IMG/VR virus record: IMGVR_UViG_3300031758_000391
Span: 1-29,817 of that record
DNA: 29,817 nucleotides
Source of the DNA: a virus
Reading direction: 5' to 3' (one strand)
The notes under the pieces were generated by a model that worked only from the letters and a program-made list of their open reading frames with translations, ran no database searches and was not told where the DNA came from. This document shows, in pieces, positions 12,830-21,904 of this stretch (the first letter of the stretch is position 1; each line of letters begins with the position of its first letter). The position numbers and the translations under genes were made by a program.

Positions 12830-13261
12830 TTAGGTTGCTGAAATAGCAGCACCCAGTGCCACTCTTAACCAATTAGTGCCATTGTACACAGCTAGGCATG
12901 GCGAACCACCTGCTCCATTAGAACAGTAAGCAACGTCACCTGGACTTGCACCTGGTGATGTAGCAAATGTTGTAAGCTGTGCTACTGTGCGTGTTTCCAA
13001 TCTTAATATGTCTTCAATCTTTACCACTGTGCTGGTTGGATCCAGTGTAAGCACACCTAATGGCTGCTGTAGTGCTGGAACTGCTGTACTGCTGATAGCG
13101 CCTGTGCCATCCAACAGCGCAACGCCACCATTAGTGTTGCGTTCTGAAATAATTGTGTTTACTGCTGTGGTCAATGCCAGCAGGTCAACTCTAGCTGCTG
13201 CTGGTGAATCAGCATCACTGTCTAGATTTGTTGTGTTAATTGTTGATGTTGGAAATGCCAT
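12830..13261 (-). CDS. Short fibre-type appendage protein (143 aa)
   Basis: The N-terminus (TTNLDSDADSPAAARVDLLA, then a TTAVNTII helix) is the fibre-docking motif found in many phage tail fibres, followed by GVALLDGTGAISSTAVPALQ, a shaft-start motif. After residue 100 a small beta domain, GDVAYCSNGAGGSPCLAVYN, then W-L-R-V, closes the protein. Its two Cys may bridge. At 143 residues it is much shorter than normal fibres and may be a truncated or adaptor form. AGAGGA precedes ATG 13261. Confidence 0.75.
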   Translation of the reverse strand: MAFPTSTINTTNLDSDADSPAAARVDLLALTTAVNTIISERNTNGGVALLDGTGAISSTAVPALQQPLGVLTLDPTSTVVKIEDILRLETRTVAQLTTFATSPGASPGDVAYCSNGAGGSPCLAVYNGTNWLRVALGAAISAT

Positions 13262-13295
13262 GTTCTATCCTCTTTTTATATTTAATTAAACTTGA

Positions 13296-14009
13296 TCAGC
13301 GCAGTAACAAATTGTTCCCGCTCATGTACTGTTCTGGTAATGCTTCAGCTACTACATCTATAATGCCATCTCTGGGCACGTTGTCTAGACCTACCAAACG
13401 TATTGAAGGCACAGTTTTATCTACCACAATAGGAACAACTACATTTGATGTAGGATAATCTGTTGAGTACACAGCCATGGTGTAATTGCTTACTGCTTTG
13501 GGTGTGATCTGTATGTTGGTAATGCCTGCAATGCTTCTACCCAAGTCCAATGTTCTTGCACTAGTTGTACCTGCCAGTGTTGAAGTATCAATACCATTCA
13601 CACTGATTATTCTACTTTGATTTGTTGCTCTGGCACGCATGTTCAACAGTTGTGGTAAGCCTGAGGTATTGGTTACTCTTACTAAAATATAAACCATAGC
13701 GCCTTCAAAGGCTGGCACATCTGTGTCATCTTGCTCAATGTATGTTATAACTTCTTCACCTGCATAAGCACCATTGGATGAAAGCCATATATCGTATTCA
13801 ACATCACCCACTGCTTCTGAAATAATTTCAATAGCACAAGGTCCAGGACTCAGTGCCAAAGGTTCTGATACCCATTCAATTGCTGCCGCTGTAGGATTCC
13901 AATTTGGTGCTGCTGCCCAAGTACTGAGTGCAGTCCATGATCCTGTAGGAGCAGGCTCTACAATATCTAGTATAGGATTTAAGACTGCTGTTGATTGTGG
14001 TAGTGCCAT
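13296..14009 (-). CDS. Tail-tip-associated beta-rich protein (237 aa)
   Basis: It follows the J-like gene by ten bases with GGAG immediately before its ATG (14009). The protein is beta-rich, with a Trp-rich start (TGSWTALSTWAAAPNWNPTA), a Fn3-like middle (VEYDIWLSSNGAYAGEEVIT; AMVYILVRVTNTSG) and a segment LDLGRSIAGITNIQITPKAV. No signal peptide, coiled coil or catalytic motif. Its position after the tail-tip protein suggests a tip or appendage component; no family recognised. Confidence 0.7.
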   Translation of the reverse strand: MALPQSTAVLNPILDIVEPAPTGSWTALSTWAAAPNWNPTAAAIEWVSEPLALSPGPCAIEIISEAVGDVEYDIWLSSNGAYAGEEVITYIEQDDTDVPAFEGAMVYILVRVTNTSGLPQLLNMRARATNQSRIISVNGIDTSTLAGTTSARTLDLGRSIAGITNIQITPKAVSNYTMAVYSTDYPTSNVVVPIVVDKTVPSIRLVGLDNVPRDGIIDVVAEALPEQYMSGNNLLLR

Positions 14010-14018
14010 AATATCTCC

Positions 14019-17000
14019 TTAAACTACTGCTGGCTCGCCTGCTGGTACTGGAGACAGAGACGCAACACTATTTGTTCCAAATCTCAAATTAGCAGTTGCA
14101 ATACTGGCCACAGACTGATTAAAATTTCTTAGGTACAGCACAGGAAATGCATTGTAAGAACTTTCTGTAACATTTGTAGGTAATCCATACGTAAACCCAT
14201 TAACCTTGCTGGTTAATGCAATATAAGGTATGTGTGGCAATAACTGTAGACTGTTGCCTGTGCTGGTTACAGTTACAATCATGTACTCAAACCTTTCTGC
14301 TCTAAAACCACACAGAGGTTTGTTTGTGGTGTAATCAGGTTGTATGCTTACCACAGTAGAGTTGTTAACTGAATCTGCACTTGGAGCACCATAATAATAA
14401 TTAAACTCTGCATGACTCAAAGGCACTCTAAGATTAACTGTGGTAACACCGCTGGCTGTGGTACTGTTAGAACCACTGATTGTAAGTTTTTCCCAACGCC
14501 CAACACCATAATAATTGTTGTATCTGTCCTGAGCAGTGATGCTACGTTCACGACGATATATTTCTACTCTGGTAAAGTTACTGATGTTTTCAGCATTGTA
14601 CTTGACTTGGAAATACAATGTGCTAGGACTAGATCCAGTACCATCTCTTTGTATTCTACTCCATTCAACAACCTGTACCTGTGTTTTAGGACCACCAGCC
14701 TGTGCTTCTTGTAAGACAACTGAACTATCTCTAAGAATAAAGTTTAACTGCTGCCAATAGTTAGGGAATGTAGTGCCTGCTACAAAATTCACAGCACCTT
14801 TACCATACCATCCTTTAAAGGCGTTAACAACTGCGCCATTATAAGACACCAATGGTACTAAAAAGTATTCATATTGAACATTATATTTTATAACTGTGCC
14901 AATGAAGTAAAATCCACCTGAAAGATTCATTGGACTTACTCTTGTGCTACTCCAAGTAGCAGCACCTGCTTCTTTAAAGTATAATCTAGCACCACGCCAT
15001 ATAGTATCAGGATCTACAACAGGATCAATATGAAATCCAATACTGCTGTTGCCTGTGGCAAGGTTCTTGCTTTGTGTAACAGTAAATTTAAATTCTCTTG
15101 GATCTGCAACACCACCGCCAGGAGGTGCATCTTCTGTTGTTAATAAATTAAATGCTGTAACATCTTCTTGACCCTGTGCAATGGCCTGAGTGGTTGTAAA
15201 GATGTTAAAGTTAGTAGCGCCTAGTGCATCAGTTTGCACATCTGTGTTCATTACTCTGTACTGTTTGGTGCTTTGCTTGCCATCAGTGTATCTGAATCTA
15301 ACTACCCAATCATATTTGTCAGTGGTTCCTGCTGTGCCCAGTGTTGCAGGAAATTCAAACGTGTAAGGTGCGCCTTCTGAATAGGCCACAAAGTCTACAG
15401 GTTGTTTGGTCCAATAGGTATTTGCACTTGGTTTAAAGTAAATGTCTACGCCTGCAATCTTATTTGTAATAGGATAGTTATTGATGTCCTGTACCACAGT
15501 GATATTTGCACGTCTTGGATTGCTGGCTGCAATAGGACGACCATCTATTGATTTGAATACATTGTTGTAGGTCAGTGGAGGTGCTTCAGTGTTTACTAAC
15601 CAACCACTGGTAACAGTTTCTTGGTAGTCAACAGGATTACCTGTACCACCTGCAACAATAGGAATGTTTACTGTGCCTGCAAATTTACTAGACTCACCTG
15701 TGCTGTATTTTACTCTACTCTTAATGATGTAGGTAAATCCAGCAATGAGTGGTTTTAGTGTTGCAGTAATGTCTTGACCAGCACCTGGCTTATAAGGAAC
15801 ATTAACTGTGTCCCAACGTGTTTCACTTGCAATACTGCGTTTGTAATAAAAGTCAACGCTGTCAAATAAAGCATTGTTAGGTTGCTTGTAGGTTAAGAAT
15901 AAGAAAAATCCAGTGGTTGCATTACCTGACACCACATAGTTGTCAATAGTAATAAAATCAGTAAGTTCTTGTATTGGAGTAGGTGCTGGAGGAGGAGTGT
16001 TTACACCACCGCCTTCATTTACTGGACCATCAGGTGCACCTACACCACCACCGCCTGTAGCATCTGTACCATCTGTTGGAGGTGGATTAACAACTGGATC
16101 TGCAATAATTGGATCACCTGCACCATCACGTGGGAAGTCTGCACTGGTAGGTGGCACAAGTCCAACTGGAGGTGTGCGTCTATTACCTGGATAATAGATC
16201 TCTGCACCTTTTGGAATGTATGGAGGAAGCACCACGTCAATTTCACCCACACGAGCATGTGGATACATGAAGTCAGGGTTTCTTACAGCACCAATATCAA
16301 ATGTATAATCATTGTTTAACTTTATACTTACAATGCGCCATGGAATTGCATTAGCATTTGGATCTGTACCAAACTTTAGTATGTTGGCTTCAATGTAGAC
16401 ATTGTCACCTGGCTCTAGTTCAAAGCATGAACTGTCACCTTTGAATGTAATTGAATCTTGATAGCGTGACTTTTCTAAGATTAGGCGTGCCATGTCTTTG
16501 GCAATAGCATAATTGGTTAGACCTGGAAAGGTAATTTCTGCCTTGTTCTCTCTACCACCGTCATCAATTTGTAGAGACAAACGTAATGCTTCCTGTTCAG
16601 GGTACACAACTTCTTGCACACTCCATTTTAGGTCTGGGTCTACATAGCGCACCACAACTTGGTTGTATTTGCTGCCTCTGTCAATACCTGTGTAGGTAAT
16701 TGAACCTACCATATTGTCTTTGGTAAAGGTCTTAACAATAGTAGCCGCACCTGACAAGATATCATTTGCATTGCCAGCATCTTCAATCTTAAGTTTGTAT
16801 TTGCCTTGAACAAACGGCAAATAGCCCCTAAAATTGCTTAACAAGGTCTTAGTGTTGTTAAAAAGTGTTTGTCCTGTATCCAACACAATGTTAGTGGTCA
16901 TGATAGGACCTTGTATGCCATTTACATAGGTAACTGTTTGGTTACACTTGGCAGCGGCTGTGCGGAAACTAGCCCAATCAATTTCTGAATTGCTAAGTCC

Positions 17001-17804
17001 CTTACCATAGCGTGGATTGCGTAGGTAGTCTAACAATATTTCTGCTGGGTTTGTTGAATAACGTTCTGTGTAGTTTGCACTACCATAGCTGTAGTTTTCA
17101 GTATCTGTATCAATCAAGCTGGCTACTTTTTTACCCAACAAACACACCTGCACTTGTGGAATACCACCACTAAATGGATTGTTGTCTGAATCTTCTTGAG
17201 TCTTAATTTCTTTCCATTCATAGCGAGCAAACATTGTAACAAGACCATTGTGTGCCATAGTTGATTTCCAACTAGGTGAGTCTTTGGTAATTGCTTGTGT
17301 GCCTATAGGTGAGTTTGCAGGATTACTGTAAAATGTTCCTTGGAAGAATTGTAATCTTACTCTACCAGCATACTTGCCTGTGGTAAGTTCAATTGCTTGT
17401 CCTGCATTCAAAGGAGCAATTATGTTGTTGTCTAGCTGTGTGTCATCAATGAATATTTCACGCAAGCCTTCAACAGCACCTTCTGCAAATGTGTAAACAA
17501 CCCAAAGGTATCTGTTGTTGTCTGCACCTGTTTCAGCAAATGTTACTGAGCCTGCAAGTTTTCTATAACCATACACCACAGGTATGTTTACGTTTGATCC
17601 AGTTTGTTGTATTAAGACGCCTTGCTGTCTATCTGCTTCAGCACTATCATTGGGTATGTCTGGAGAACCAAATATTCCCATAAACGGACTTGCTACGAAG
17701 TTTACAACGCTGCTGATTACTTTGCCAACAGCCTTTACAACGCCTGTGATGACATTACCAACTGCCTTGGCAACACTTTTAACTGCTTTAACTACGAAGC
17801 TCAT
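14019..17804 (-). CDS. Tail tip / host attachment protein, lambda J-like (1,261 aa)
   Basis: This is the largest gene and is placed last in the tail module. The N-terminus is an amphipathic Val/Ala/Lys-rich repeat (AVKSVAKAVGNVITGVVKAV), then VNIPVVYGYRKLAGSVTFAE, the conserved start of J-like tip proteins. Residues up to about 530 cover the conserved hub region. A Pro/Gly-rich linker at roughly 540-606 (NPPPTDGTDATGGGG) separates it from repeated Fn3-like beta modules (DSVDFYYKRS, VDIYFKPSANTYW, ARLYFKEAGAATW, VEIYRRER). The last 150 residues are likely the receptor-facing tip. The protein would close the tail and contact the host surface. The start overlaps the GNAT-like gene by 17 bases. 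Confidence 0.88.
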   Translation of the reverse strand: MSFVVKAVKSVAKAVGNVITGVVKAVGKVISSVVNFVASPFMGIFGSPDIPNDSAEADRQQGVLIQQTGSNVNIPVVYGYRKLAGSVTFAETGADNNRYLWVVYTFAEGAVEGLREIFIDDTQLDNNIIAPLNAGQAIELTTGKYAGRVRLQFFQGTFYSNPANSPIGTQAITKDSPSWKSTMAHNGLVTMFARYEWKEIKTQEDSDNNPFSGGIPQVQVCLLGKKVASLIDTDTENYSYGSANYTERYSTNPAEILLDYLRNPRYGKGLSNSEIDWASFRTAAAKCNQTVTYVNGIQGPIMTTNIVLDTGQTLFNNTKTLLSNFRGYLPFVQGKYKLKIEDAGNANDILSGAATIVKTFTKDNMVGSITYTGIDRGSKYNQVVVRYVDPDLKWSVQEVVYPEQEALRLSLQIDDGGRENKAEITFPGLTNYAIAKDMARLILEKSRYQDSITFKGDSSCFELEPGDNVYIEANILKFGTDPNANAIPWRIVSIKLNNDYTFDIGAVRNPDFMYPHARVGEIDVVLPPYIPKGAEIYYPGNRRTPPVGLVPPTSADFPRDGAGDPIIADPVVNPPPTDGTDATGGGGVGAPDGPVNEGGGVNTPPPAPTPIQELTDFITIDNYVVSGNATTGFFLFLTYKQPNNALFDSVDFYYKRSIASETRWDTVNVPYKPGAGQDITATLKPLIAGFTYIIKSRVKYSTGESSKFAGTVNIPIVAGGTGNPVDYQETVTSGWLVNTEAPPLTYNNVFKSIDGRPIAASNPRRANITVVQDINNYPITNKIAGVDIYFKPSANTYWTKQPVDFVAYSEGAPYTFEFPATLGTAGTTDKYDWVVRFRYTDGKQSTKQYRVMNTDVQTDALGATNFNIFTTTQAIAQGQEDVTAFNLLTTEDAPPGGGVADPREFKFTVTQSKNLATGNSSIGFHIDPVVDPDTIWRGARLYFKEAGAATWSSTRVSPMNLSGGFYFIGTVIKYNVQYEYFLVPLVSYNGAVVNAFKGWYGKGAVNFVAGTTFPNYWQQLNFILRDSSVVLQEAQAGGPKTQVQVVEWSRIQRDGTGSSPSTLYFQVKYNAENISNFTRVEIYRRERSITAQDRYNNYYGVGRWEKLTISGSNSTTASGVTTVNLRVPLSHAEFNYYYGAPSADSVNNSTVVSIQPDYTTNKPLCGFRAERFEYMIVTVTSTGNSLQLLPHIPYIALTSKVNGFTYGLPTNVTESSYNAFPVLYLRNFNQSVASIATANLRFGTNSVASLSPVPAGEPAVV

Positions 17805-18264
17805 CGTCTAACTCCTTGGTCATCCACACGCCTTCAGTAAATCCTAGATGTGTGTATATTTTTTTTGTTCGTTCTGGATTAATTCCAATATCGCCTGCTG
17901 TTAGTTTTGTGCAACCACACATCTTTGCCCATTGCTCAACAGCGGTGTATAATTCTTTAAAGTTGTCTAATGACCTATGACTTTCTAGCAAGAAGATCAT
18001 GTCAATGTGTCCAATAAGGATCTTTCTATTCCAAGGCACAGTGGTTACACAGCCTGCAACAAGACCAATTGGACGTTGACCTTCATAGGCATTGAACCAA
18101 ATGTATTCATTGTGTGAATTGTAAAGACGTATTGTTTCTAACACTGAGTCAGTGTCATATTCTTCATTAATTTCTGGCAAGCGTTCTATGGCTTCATCTC
18201 TATAGTAACCAAAGAGATTTACTGTAACATCTATTTCGCTTGGCTGCATACGTCTTACTATCAT
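17788..18264 (-). CDS. GNAT-like N-acetyltransferase fold protein in the tail-tip cluster (158 aa)
   Basis: The strand pair YIWFNAYEGQRPIGLVAGCV (about 54-73), the strand IGHIDMIFLLESHR (84-97), a long helix YTAVEQWAKMCGCTKL (106-121) and TKKIYTHLGFTEG (133-145) follow the GNAT order. The acetyl-CoA pyrophosphate loop (R/Q-x-x-G-x-G/A) is degenerate, with HRSLDNF where it should be, so activity is uncertain. It lies between two tail-tip genes, starting one base after one stop and overlapping the J-like start by 17 bases. In lambda-like and GTA-like tail modules this slot usually holds an NlpC/P60-type peptidase. It may modify a virion protein or be a structural derivative. Confidence 0.72.
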   Translation of the reverse strand: MIVRRMQPSEIDVTVNLFGYYRDEAIERLPEINEEYDTDSVLETIRLYNSHNEYIWFNAYEGQRPIGLVAGCVTTVPWNRKILIGHIDMIFLLESHRSLDNFKELYTAVEQWAKMCGCTKLTAGDIGINPERTKKIYTHLGFTEGVWMTKELDDELRS

Positions 18265-18852
18265 TTACTTACGTCCCCACTTAAATTCTGTTTGACCAAC
18301 AAAGCCTGATTTCTCAAAGGCTGTATCATAGTTATAACCTTGGTATAACCAGTTGCTGCCATTGTTGGTTTTTCTGCTGGCAATTCTTTCAAAGTCAGCA
18401 AACAGAGTGGAACACTCCACAGTGATACTAGCGGAGTTTGCAGTTTCAGTGATAGCAACGTTGTGTAGTTGTCCATCAAATATTATGATTGGTGTGTCAA
18501 TGATGTCAAGACTCATTGGATCAAAGTCAAGGAATGCTTTGCGTATCACAACACGCTGGCCTTCAAAGTCTTTGTTTAAGAATCTGTTTACCATACCTGA
18601 TCCTAGACCACTTAGGTAAACTGAGAACTTACCAACCTTCACATCAAACTCTTCTGGCACAGTTGAGAAGCCAATAAAGTCTCCTTGTGCTGTGTAGGTA
18701 TTTGAATTGAATACTATATCAAAGCCACCTGAACAAAGATACAGGTAGGCAGGATCTCCTACAGCGTCAGTGAGGTATAATTCTAACAGGTCTACACATA
18801 TAAACTTGTCACGAAAAAATTCATCTCTAGTGGTACTTGGATATGTTTTCAT
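18265..18852 (-). CDS. Minor tail protein of the tail-tip module (195 aa)
   Basis: I use ATG 18852 (TAATG overlap with the upstream gene) rather than TTG 18858. The protein starts with a helix, TRDEFFRDKFICVDLLEL, followed by a beta-rich body (FDIVFNSNTYTAQGDFIGFS, VGKFSVYLSGLG, VVIRKAFLDFD) and a final segment ITVECSTLFADFERIASRKT. Position, length and the VNRFLNKDFEGQRVVIR segment fit DUF2163/gpL-like tail-tip proteins. The Cys residues typical of Fe-S-bearing lambda gpL are not present as a cluster. Assignment is by resemblance and gene order. Confidence 0.72.
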   Translation of the reverse strand: MKTYPSTTRDEFFRDKFICVDLLELYLTDAVGDPAYLYLCSGGFDIVFNSNTYTAQGDFIGFSTVPEEFDVKVGKFSVYLSGLGSGMVNRFLNKDFEGQRVVIRKAFLDFDPMSLDIIDTPIIIFDGQLHNVAITETANSASITVECSTLFADFERIASRKTNNGSNWLYQGYNYDTAFEKSGFVGQTEFKWGRK

Positions 18853-19445
18853 TACCAAACTTCTCGCATATCTAATTGCATTGTGGTAATGCCACCAATG
18901 CCTACATCAAATTCTTGTATTTCGTTGTCAAGTATAACATTGAATGGCACAGAATTAAAAACAATCTGTGTTCCACTTGGCACAGCACTTACCAAGCTGC
19001 CTGAGAAATACAATGGCTGACCATATACCCAATCTGCTGTACACATGTAAACTTTAGAATGATTAGAGAACTTAAAAAAGTCTCCAGCAAGTAAAAATGT
19101 ATCGCCACTTGAAAATCCAGCAACTGGCACAGAGTTGTCACCAATTGCTTTTGCACTTGATGTAGTCACTGTGATACTGCCCAGTGTAGTATTCTTTGTA
19201 AAACTAAGTTCTGGCAACACAATTGAAAAGTTATCAAGCTGTCCATACTGTGCAGCCACAAAGCCCAACACTGGGCCCATGTTGTAGGCAGTTTGATTAG
19301 GAAACTTTGTAGTAAAAGTATAGTAGCTGTGCCCCATACCTACTCTGCGTTTCTTGCCACTAATTGTTTCGCTGGTTAAGGTTGGTGTGTTAATCTTAAA
19401 GTTAACAGCTTCAAAGCCAGGGCTAGATGGAAACGTTCCACTCAT
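18852..19445 (-). CDS. Distal minor tail protein (197 aa)
   Basis: It starts at ATG 19445 overlapping the tape measure stop (TAATG) and begins with FPSSPGFEAVNFKINTPTLT, then SGKKRRVGMGHSYYTFTTKF, a pattern of the first tail-tip protein after the tape measure in lambda/GTA-like modules (gpM or DUF2460 position). The rest is beta-rich, ending in FDVGIGGITTMQLDMREVW. Likely part of the distal tail ring to which the tip hub attaches. Family assignment is based on order and general pattern. Confidence 0.72.
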   Translation of the reverse strand: MSGTFPSSPGFEAVNFKINTPTLTSETISGKKRRVGMGHSYYTFTTKFPNQTAYNMGPVLGFVAAQYGQLDNFSIVLPELSFTKNTTLGSITVTTSSAKAIGDNSVPVAGFSSGDTFLLAGDFFKFSNHSKVYMCTADWVYGQPLYFSGSLVSAVPSGTQIVFNSVPFNVILDNEIQEFDVGIGGITTMQLDMREVW

Positions 19446-21904
19446 TATAACATACTCCTTTGTCCACGTTCAGTAATTGCGTCACTGACCATTTGTTGTA
19501 TCATGCCACGACGCTGTATTAATAAGTCATCAAAGCCTTCTGCATCATTGGCTTGGATGTTAAAGCTAATGTTCACAGGTGCACCACCTAGGTCACTGTT
19601 GCGTGTGATTGATCCAGTTGCGTTTGGTGTAAACAATTCAGGACCATTCTCACCAACTAGATAAGGTTGTCCACCCATAACAGGTCCACCAAGTTGACGT
19701 CCTGAATATTGTTGAGCTCTGATCTGTGCAACCTGTGCAAGACCTAAACCAATTGCTGCCGCAGCAGCAATAAAGCTGAATGGTGGCGGATATGTTGCAA
19801 GTGCTTTGGTTGCTGCCATGTAGGTGTTCATGATAGCGTTGGCAATGTTAAATGCCTTGGCTGCTTCAAACGCCTTCTTATTTTGTGCGCCTAGTGCGGA
19901 GAACATCTGTGCGCCTTGGTCAATGGCAAACTGTGCCTTCTCCCCTTCTGTTTTCTTCTCAAATGCAACTCTGTCACTGGCAATTCTCTTCTGACGTTCG
20001 CTTTGACCAACTTGTCGTAGTATAGCTTGATCTTGCTGGCTTAGTACAGCAGCTCTACCATTGTTCTCAGCTTCTAATACTTTGTTAATTCTATCTAGTT
20101 CAAGTTTCAAACGCTGGTCAGCAATTTGTCTGTCAAATTCTAGTCTTTCTAATTGTTGTTTACGATATAGATCTTCTTTGCCCTGTAACAGCGCAGCTTC
20201 TTGTTCAGCACTTAGTCTAATGTTGTTAACTTGTAAACTTAGTGCAAAGTTATCTAGATCTTGAATTTCTTTTGTATGGCGTGTCTTAATTGCATACAGT
20301 TGATTATTTTTTGCAATCTCACCAATAATTGTATTTTGTAAATTCTGCTCCATTGAAGCCTCAGCCATTTGACGATATCTCTTGTCAGTGCGGAACTGTT
20401 CTTCACGGATCTTCTTAATGTCATCAGCACTCTTGCCTTCCATTAATAAACGGAATTCAAGTTGCTTTTGTAATTCTTTTTCAACTGGGCTTTGACCACC
20501 TAGTATTGCACCAAATGCAGCACTAGCTTGCTCACTTCTAAGTTGTATCTGACGCTTGATACTATTTTCTTCTTCAATAGCTGTGCGTAAACGTTTTTCT
20601 TGGTCAGTGGTAATGCTTAGGCCAACTTTTTGTAACTTGGCTGCTTCTTCTGCAATAGTTTTTCTAACAGTTGCTTCTTGTTCACCAAGGTTCAACACAT
20701 CACGTTGATACTGTGCGCTTTGTTGTAGCTTTGTAACTGTGTCATCAAATGCTTCCAATGCTTTGCGCATTGCATCATTAAGTCTATCTGCGGCTTCAGC
20801 ATTGGCATTTAATGGAGGTCCTGCTTTTTCTACTTCTTCTTTAATTTCTTTAGCAACACCTGCAGCATCACCCAGCGCACTATCAAATGCATTACCTGCT
20901 ACTGTAGCGGCAGCAATAGCACCTGCTACTCCTAGTGTTAGTGTTAGGATTGCACTTAGACCACCTGTGGCAATTGCCTGCATGGTTGCAGCAGCAATAC
21001 CAACAGCTCTAATAGCTTTAGTAAGTGTAACCATTGCAGCCACTGTTCTGGCCACAAATCCAATTAATGCAACAAACTTAGCAGCCGCAAGAATTGTAAA
21101 CAACACAGCAGCCGCTTGTGTTAACAAGCGTATTGCTGGTAGTAATCTATCTTTGAGTATGGCTTCAAAGCCGCCTGCTTCTTCTACAGCAGCCTTAATG
21201 TTTCTAGCAACAGCAATTAGTAATGGTGCAATTTCAGCAATGGCTTTTTGTAGCGCACCTTCAGCAATGAACTTCAATTCATCTAGCGAATCGCCTGCTT
21301 GCTCAATGGCTCTTACATCAAAGTCACTGAGTGCAATGCCCAATGCTTCTGCTTCACGTTTGAGTCTTTCTGCATTTTCAGCAGCTTCAAGTAACCTAGG
21401 TCCTTGTTTGCCCAACAAATCCAGTGCAGCAGCACTACGTTCAGCTGGTGTAGGTAATTGATTAATTGCCGCAGCAATTCTTGCAAATTGTTGATCAGCA
21501 CCTAGTCTTGACAATTCACCTGCTGTGAGGTTTAGACGTTTAAGCGCATCTGTTGCTGGTCCTGTGCCCTTGACCAATGCATCACCAATGTTGGCTTGTA
21601 GTTTGCGTAAGCTGTTTGTAAATTCATCAGCACCAACACCTGCAAGAATTGCAGAGTTTTGAAATGCTTGTAAACTTTGAACAGTAGTGCCTAGTGATTT
21701 AGCTGTGTCAGCTAGAGCACCTACGCTGTCTAGTGTTTTTACAGTAGCAAAGGCTAAGGCACCAGCAGCGGCAGTAACCACGGCTAATGCCTTAGTAGCA
21801 GCACCGCTAACAGCCTCTATGTTAGCAAGTGCTTCACCTAGCTTCTCAATTTGTCTTTCAGCTTGACTAGTGTCCGCCGTAATTCTAATTTTTGGATCCG
21901 CCAC
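19445..21904 (-). CDS. Tail tape measure protein (819 aa)
   Basis: An 819-residue protein that sets tail length and is expelled into the host on infection. GTG 21904 follows the stop of the GT chaperone directly, with AGGAG seven bases upstream. Residues 1-50 start as a short coiled coil (ITADTSQAERQIEKLGEALA). Residues about 100-200 are helical, with a hydrophobic Ala/Ile-rich zone at about 265-335 (FVALIGFVARTVAAMVTLTK). A long charged coiled coil (about 370-650) and a Gly/Pro-containing C-terminus (GGPVMGGQPYLVGENGPELF) follow; this C-terminal motif is common in tape measures. The usual rough scaling of 1.5 angstrom per residue suggests a tail near 120 nm. No lytic transglycosylase or peptidase domain is evident. 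Confidence 0.93.
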   Translation of the reverse strand: MADPKIRITADTSQAERQIEKLGEALANIEAVSGAATKALAVVTAAAGALAFATVKTLDSVGALADTAKSLGTTVQSLQAFQNSAILAGVGADEFTNSLRKLQANIGDALVKGTGPATDALKRLNLTAGELSRLGADQQFARIAAAINQLPTPAERSAAALDLLGKQGPRLLEAAENAERLKREAEALGIALSDFDVRAIEQAGDSLDELKFIAEGALQKAIAEIAPLLIAVARNIKAAVEEAGGFEAILKDRLLPAIRLLTQAAAVLFTILAAAKFVALIGFVARTVAAMVTLTKAIRAVGIAAATMQAIATGGLSAILTLTLGVAGAIAAATVAGNAFDSALGDAAGVAKEIKEEVEKAGPPLNANAEAADRLNDAMRKALEAFDDTVTKLQQSAQYQRDVLNLGEQEATVRKTIAEEAAKLQKVGLSITTDQEKRLRTAIEEENSIKRQIQLRSEQASAAFGAILGGQSPVEKELQKQLEFRLLMEGKSADDIKKIREEQFRTDKRYRQMAEASMEQNLQNTIIGEIAKNNQLYAIKTRHTKEIQDLDNFALSLQVNNIRLSAEQEAALLQGKEDLYRKQQLERLEFDRQIADQRLKLELDRINKVLEAENNGRAAVLSQQDQAILRQVGQSERQKRIASDRVAFEKKTEGEKAQFAIDQGAQMFSALGAQNKKAFEAAKAFNIANAIMNTYMAATKALATYPPPFSFIAAAAAIGLGLAQVAQIRAQQYSGRQLGGPVMGGQPYLVGENGPELFTPNATGSITRNSDLGGAPVNISFNIQANDAEGFDDLLIQRRGMIQQMVSDAITERGQRSML

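Noticed and set aside
14019-17804. Cell-wall hydrolase domain hidden in the J-like tip or tape measure
   Set aside because: I looked for catalytic His/Cys/Glu signatures of NlpC/P60, lysozyme or M23 families in these proteins and saw none by eye.
20739-21461. 240-codon open frame on the plus strand
   Set aside because: It lies wholly antisense to the tape measure gene; its Ser/Ala-rich sequence reflects the reverse complement of the tape measure's codon pattern, and no ribosome-binding site or family match is visible.
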